DNA of 64,000 nucleotides. It comes from Erwinia sp. E602. Its GTDB lineage: Bacteria; Pseudomonadota; Gammaproteobacteria; Enterobacterales; Enterobacteriaceae. This document shows, in pieces, positions 60,517 through 64,000 of the stretch. A model generated the notes under the pieces. It was given only the letters and a program-made list of their open reading frames with translations, was not told where the DNA came from and did no database searches. How positions within the stretch are numbered: the stretch's first letter is position 1; each line of letters opens with the position of its first letter. Made by a program: the position numbers and the translations under genes. The DNA lies in assembly GCF_018141005.1 (NCBI RefSeq), contig NZ_CP046581.1, forward strand, positions 186,001 through 250,000, given 5' to 3'.

Positions 60517-61346
60517 GATAATTCTCCCTGAAGGACGCTGAGAATGCCGTGGCAATAAGCCTTGTTAAGACAGCTTCCGTATTGCTCTACCGCGAACCTG
60601 TCAGCGTTAGCTACCAGATAGCCTTTGCCAGCTTGGGCAAACATGGCAAAGTCATTTGCGCTGTCGCCAAAAGCAATAACTGATTCCTTGGGTAACGACT
60701 TTTCTTCCATAAGGAAAAGCACTGCCTGATCTTTGCCGCAGCAAAGAGGAATAAATTCCACGTCGTAACAGTTTGCCGGGTCACCGGCTGCCGGATTGCA
60801 CTTGGTGAAAACTGCACGAACGCTATATCGCTCGGCCAGGTCGCTTATAGACTGAAAATCGCGCTTCATCTGATCACGAACGGGATAGTAAAAACTCATC
60901 TTGTACGTCCCCTGATAATCATCAGGTTGCTTTTCCAGTGGGACGCCTTTACCTAACAGGATTTCTACTATGCGGCTGACATTTTCAGCGCGATAGCCTG
61001 AGCGCTCAATGCGCTTTGCCCACGATGCCGAAGGGCGGAGTTTGCCGTCTTCAACCCAGTAAAATTCCGTACCCAGACTGCAGCACACAAAATGCGGGCT
61101 CCGGGAAATATAGCCACGGGTCTTACGGAGCGCAGATCGCAGATTTGTGCCCGTGACCCATCCAAGCAGAAGGCCTTTTTCCTCCCCGAATAAGATCATG
61201 AAAGCCTCAAGTTCAGATACTCCACCATGAATTTTATTATCGTCCGCGTAGGGGATATAAGTTTCGTCCAGATCGCAGCATACGACTGTGTCAATAACGG
61301 CAGGCAGAGAAAACTCAGGCGGAAGGATTTTATCTGAAGAATGCAT
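60513..61346 (-). CDS. HAD phosphatase, NtdB-like (kanosamine-6-phosphate phosphatase type)
   Basis: 277 residues from ATG 61346, whose ribosome site GAGGTG lies in the end of the aminotransferase gene (17-nt overlap). HAD motif I VCCDLDETY (nucleophile Asp25, acid Asp27), WVTGTNLRSALR near residue 68 and motif IV VIAFGDSANDFAMFAQAG. The cap is of the Cof/sucrose-phosphatase (C2) type, as in NtdB. In Bacillus, NtdB removes the phosphate from kanosamine 6-phosphate. Slightly shorter than NtdB (282). The gene is between the other two ntd-like genes, the same order as in Bacillus. Confidence 0.8.
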   Translation of the reverse strand: MHSSDKILPPEFSLPAVIDTVVCCDLDETYIPYADDNKIHGGVSELEAFMILFGEEKGLLLGWVTGTNLRSALRKTRGYISRSPHFVCCSLGTEFYWVEDGKLRPSASWAKRIERSGYRAENVSRIVEILLGKGVPLEKQPDDYQGTYKMSFYYPVRDQMKRDFQSISDLAERYSVRAVFTKCNPAAGDPANCYDVEFIPLCCGKDQAVLFLMEEKSLPKESVIAFGDSANDFAMFAQAGKGYLVANADRFAVEQYGSCLNKAYCHGILSVLQGELS

Positions 61347-62556
61347 GAAGCACCTCTGATACACGGTCCTGTTCTCTGAAGGACATGTGGTTATGCAAAG
61401 GAATATGAATCAGCGCAGCATGGACTTGCTCTGACGGACGGAACTGCGCTTTATCCGGGTATTTGCGGGCAAAATCGTGAACGCCCGAATGTGAAAGAAC
61501 GGGATAGTAAACATCAAATTCCACGCCCTTCTGGCGAGCAAAGGAGATGAGGTCATCGCGATTTACATTTTGCAGGTAAATCGGATAGAGGTGCCAAGTG
61601 TTCTCTACCAGTTCTGAGGGAAGATCAACATGTGCTGAGAGGTCTTTCAACAACAGATGATAGCGGGCAGCCAGTAAACACCGTTTGGCTGAGTTCATTT
61701 CGAAATGCCCGAGTTTTACGCTAAGTGTCGCGGCCTGTAAATTATCCATCCGGCTGTTCAGGCCCCAGTCCTGCGCTTTGATGTTCTTTTTCCCTTCTGA
61801 AAATCCGTGATAAGAATATTGCCTTGCTAGCTGAGCCAATGCAGGTGAACGTGTGATAATTGCGCCTGATTTTCCAAATGAGCCAATATTCTTGAAAGGG
61901 TTAAAGCTTAGAGCCATAACGTCGCAGTTATCCATCACAGATTTGATACCGAAACACTGTGCTGCATCAATCACTACAGGTATATCTGATTCTTTAGATT
62001 TTAAATATACCTCATGCATGTTTCTGGTAGACCCGTATAGACATACTGGCAGAACGGCTTTGGTTTTTTTGTTCCGCAGTCGGTCAATTTCAGATGGATT
62101 GATATTATAGGATCGATCTATATTGGCAAATGTCGGCGTAGCTCCGATGGCCAAGACAGCATTTTCTGTCGCGGCAAAGGAATTAATCGGAAGTATAACT
62201 TCGTCACCCGGGCCAACCCCTACGGACTTCAGCGCAATTTTTATTGCGTCAGTCCCGCTTGCTGTGGCAATACAGGTATGGGCCTCATACAGTTCTTTTA
62301 ATTTACTTTCAACATGGCCAATGTATGGTCCGCTTGTAAAACATCCACTGCTGATAACTTCACCAATAATTTCCAGACATCCCTTGCGCTCTGAAGAATT
62401 GTTTAGTCGTGAAAGAGGAAGAAAAGAAACCTTTGAGGAACCGTCATCCTCGTTTTGTGAGTTTATTGCAGTACATACCTCTCTGAAACGCCCATGGATT
62501 TCAGATTCTTCTGATGCACTGAAAAAAATCATATTTAATGAGGTTATCTCTTGCAT
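61330..62556 (-). CDS. DegT/StrS-type PLP aminotransferase, NtdA-like
   Basis: 408 residues, AGGAG 7 nt before ATG. After a 55-residue N-terminal extension it shows GCFTSGPYIGHVESKLKELYEAHTCIATASGTDAIKIAL (cofactor phosphate site), VVIDAAQCFG with Asp197 for the pyridine nitrogen, and the internal aldimine lysine Lys222 in SFNPFKNIGSFGKSG. An N-terminal extension and the FNPFKN motif point to the NtdA branch, which aminates 3-oxo-glucose 6-phosphate to kanosamine 6-phosphate with glutamate. First gene of the operon, preceded by 415 nt of AT-rich DNA. Confidence 0.85.
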   Translation of the reverse strand: MQEITSLNMIFFSASEESEIHGRFREVCTAINSQNEDDGSSKVSFLPLSRLNNSSERKGCLEIIGEVISSGCFTSGPYIGHVESKLKELYEAHTCIATASGTDAIKIALKSVGVGPGDEVILPINSFAATENAVLAIGATPTFANIDRSYNINPSEIDRLRNKKTKAVLPVCLYGSTRNMHEVYLKSKESDIPVVIDAAQCFGIKSVMDNCDVMALSFNPFKNIGSFGKSGAIITRSPALAQLARQYSYHGFSEGKKNIKAQDWGLNSRMDNLQAATLSVKLGHFEMNSAKRCLLAARYHLLLKDLSAHVDLPSELVENTWHLYPIYLQNVNRDDLISFARQKGVEFDVYYPVLSHSGVHDFARKYPDKAQFRPSEQVHAALIHIPLHNHMSFREQDRVSEVLHAFFR

Positions 62557-62971
62557 TAATTACTCCTGTTTTGTGCACATTTTACTTCCGACATTAAGCA
62601 CCAAAAACTCTTAAGATACATTAGATATTTTAGTGATCTACTTCACAACACTTTACTTGCGATATAAAACAATACTTTCTGGATATTTATGTGAAATATC
62701 CCTATAGTTCTCTAGCTTTATTAAAAAGATAATTAATTCATGGAAAACAATTATATGAAAAATGTCAATTATTTACACTGAAATATTTAGTTAAAAATTG
62801 TTTGATATTTTCTCCTGGTTAAATTGTCACCATCTTTTTTTATTCATCTATAAGTAAGGATTGTTAAAGTTTATGATACCTTCATGGTTTATGACTTTCA
62901 GCCTGCATGAAACTACCGGCTCAGCAGTGAAACTGACCGGTCAGGCTTACGTATAGATAAGGAAGGTTTGA
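62557..62971. other. AT-rich promoter region of the kanosamine-like operon
   Basis: About 415 nt between the divergent aminotransferase gene and the HAD remnant. It is strongly AT-rich and must contain the operon promoter, but several TATA-like strings make a single choice unsafe. No regulator gene of the NtdR type lies next to it within the window. Confidence 0.45.
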
Positions 62972-63762
62972 ATGATAAAATTGAAATCACTGCAGGGATT
63001 ACCAGTCTTTAGTCTGTAGATATCTGGGGCGTTCTGTATGACGGAAAAAAAGACGCTTGTTGCAGACAAGCTTCTGGAGGTACTCAGCTCCAAAGGAAGA
63101 ATTATGCTTATCAGCAATTCGTCCCGATCTGAGCACGAAGTGCTCAGCCTGCTTAAGGAAAAGGAATCAATACTGATTTGGTTGACAGGATAATAATCTC
63201 AGGCAGACTTATTAAAGATGATATTACCATTAGCCTCGGCACTGCCGGCATGCATTATTATCTAATCGGAACCGTCGGTGCAAGCGTATTGCTTGAAGAT
63301 ATTATGGCCAAGTCATCATCCAGCCCTGACAAATGTCAGATAGTGATTGCTGCCAATCATATATTTGAAAGTGACACTGAGCATGACGAAATCATAGGAT
63401 GTTTATTAAAGAACGAAACTCCTGTTTATTCGACCAATTCTGACCGTTTTGTGAACATTAATGGCAACCTTCAGAAAACAGCCGGATATTTCTATACGAG
63501 GCCCCGTCAAGCAGGAGTAAAAATAATTGAATACGGAAAGCCTAACGCTGAAATTTTCAGGAAAGGACTTGAGGCTGCGGGCTGCTCTCCGGCTGACGCC
63601 TGCATGATTGGTGATTCTCTTGAGACAGATATTGAGGGGGCTAGAAATTCAGGCATAAAATCTGATCTTCTAGAAGGTGGCGGGGGGCTAACTCATACGG
63701 AAGACGAAATACGTCAGGCTATCCCCGACTTTATTATCAACGTCGGGCCAATAAGGGCTTAA
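62972..63762 (+). pseudogene. Decayed HAD-IIA hydrolase (NagD/TIGR01459-like)
   Basis: ATG 62972 has a good ribosome site (GGAAGG), but the frame stops at codon 16. The family can be followed through frames: PVFSL in frame 1, then VDIWGVLYDGKK in frame 3 (HAD motif I), then TLVADKLLEVLSSKGRIMLISNSSRS in frame 1 after an A7 run, then GINTDLVDRIIISGRL in frame 2 to the stop, with EYGKPNAEIFRKGLEAAG and CMIGDSLETDIEGARNSG (motif IV) intact. At least three indels are needed, so it is inactive. The intact part from 63178 might still be read as a 194-residue fragment. Confidence 0.8.
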
Positions 63763-64000
63763 CTTTGTTGATGCCTGCCTGCATATTTCCTGATTCATAA
63801 TGTGGTTCCGACAACGCACATAATGTAGGTTTTGATCATCTGGCGGTAAATTCGCGGGTTTACCTGCAAGATAAATGTTCTCCTGCAGTAAGCATCTCTG
63901 TTAAAACATTAATTGCATATCACCCTTTAAACAAGTCAAGCATTGCATCATAAAGGAAAAGGATCATGCATGCTGCTATTTTTCCTTAAATCAAAAATCC

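Noticed and set aside
63040..63052. Programmed frameshift at an A7 run in the HAD gene
   Set aside because: At least two further frame changes and an early stop are needed to rebuild the protein, which fits decay better than recoding.

Overview
The window reads as chromosomal DNA of a gamma-proteobacterium of the order Enterobacterales, most likely a plant- or environment-associated Erwiniaceae-type organism (Erwinia/Pantoea-like). This is inferred from gene content (MetNIQ, MsrA, AmiD-like amidase, DUF1471 proteins, many sugar-acid and amino-acid uptake systems), strong Shine-Dalgarno sites and generally GC-rich coding DNA. No rRNA, tRNA, CRISPR array or complete insertion sequence was seen. 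Nothing could be searched against databases; family names rest on motifs and gene context.

Layout. 1-1262: end of a DHA2-type MFS exporter and msrA. 1505-6743: a five-gene operon matching Bacillus yxeQ-K-M-N-O (S-(2-succino)cysteine-type catabolism) without the acetyltransferase and deacetylase. 7240-8376: porin. 8450-21456: a large sugar-acid regulon with a periplasmic FAD/cytochrome c dehydrogenase, a periplasmic lactonase-like propeller, a cupin-like protein, OtnC, an ACS-family MFS carrier, a LacI regulator, an FMN hydroxy-acid oxidase, an Asp/Glu-racemase-like protein and OtnK. Four near-identical LacI-type operators tie these units together. 21565-21630: eleven copies of a CTGACT hexamer. 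21908-24425: metNIQ.

24434-25132 is annotated as gene-free on a normal pass but holds what looks like a complete type I toxin-antitoxin locus: a 36-residue hydrophobic peptide gene with its own promoter, long 5' leader and terminator, flanked by two paralogous small RNA genes on the opposite strand. One of these carries, at its predicted 5' end, a 24-nt stretch complementary to the toxin leader. 25300-27728: polar amino acid ABC transporter and a decayed monooxygenase. 27812-36204: catalase, two TetR-controlled modules with clear operators, hydrolases, a sugar isomerase-like protein and an aldehyde dehydrogenase. 36418-39952: an AAA ATPase/subtilisin pair of the IetAS anti-phage type. 40017-42396: LysR and succinate-semialdehyde dehydrogenase. 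42580-50698: LLM flavin oxidoreductase, peptide-type ABC transporter and M20 dipeptidase. 51125-52529: signal-less AmiD-like amidase followed by a small exported protein, a possible effector-immunity pair. 52648-56750: TetR, split transketolase, SorC-type regulator.

From about 57000 to the end the base composition becomes AT-rich. This segment carries a five-gene leftward operon that begins with homologues, in order, of NtdA (aminotransferase), NtdB (HAD phosphatase) and NtdC (Gfo/Idh/MocA dehydrogenase). These are the three kanosamine biosynthesis enzymes of Bacillus. The operon continues with a SemiSWEET sugar transporter and a flavin monooxygenase, and converges on a hexapeptide acyltransferase. 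I infer a horizontally acquired kanosamine-derived natural product locus. The type I toxin-antitoxin candidate, the kanosamine-like cluster and the modified tetronate pathway are the three observations most worth following up.
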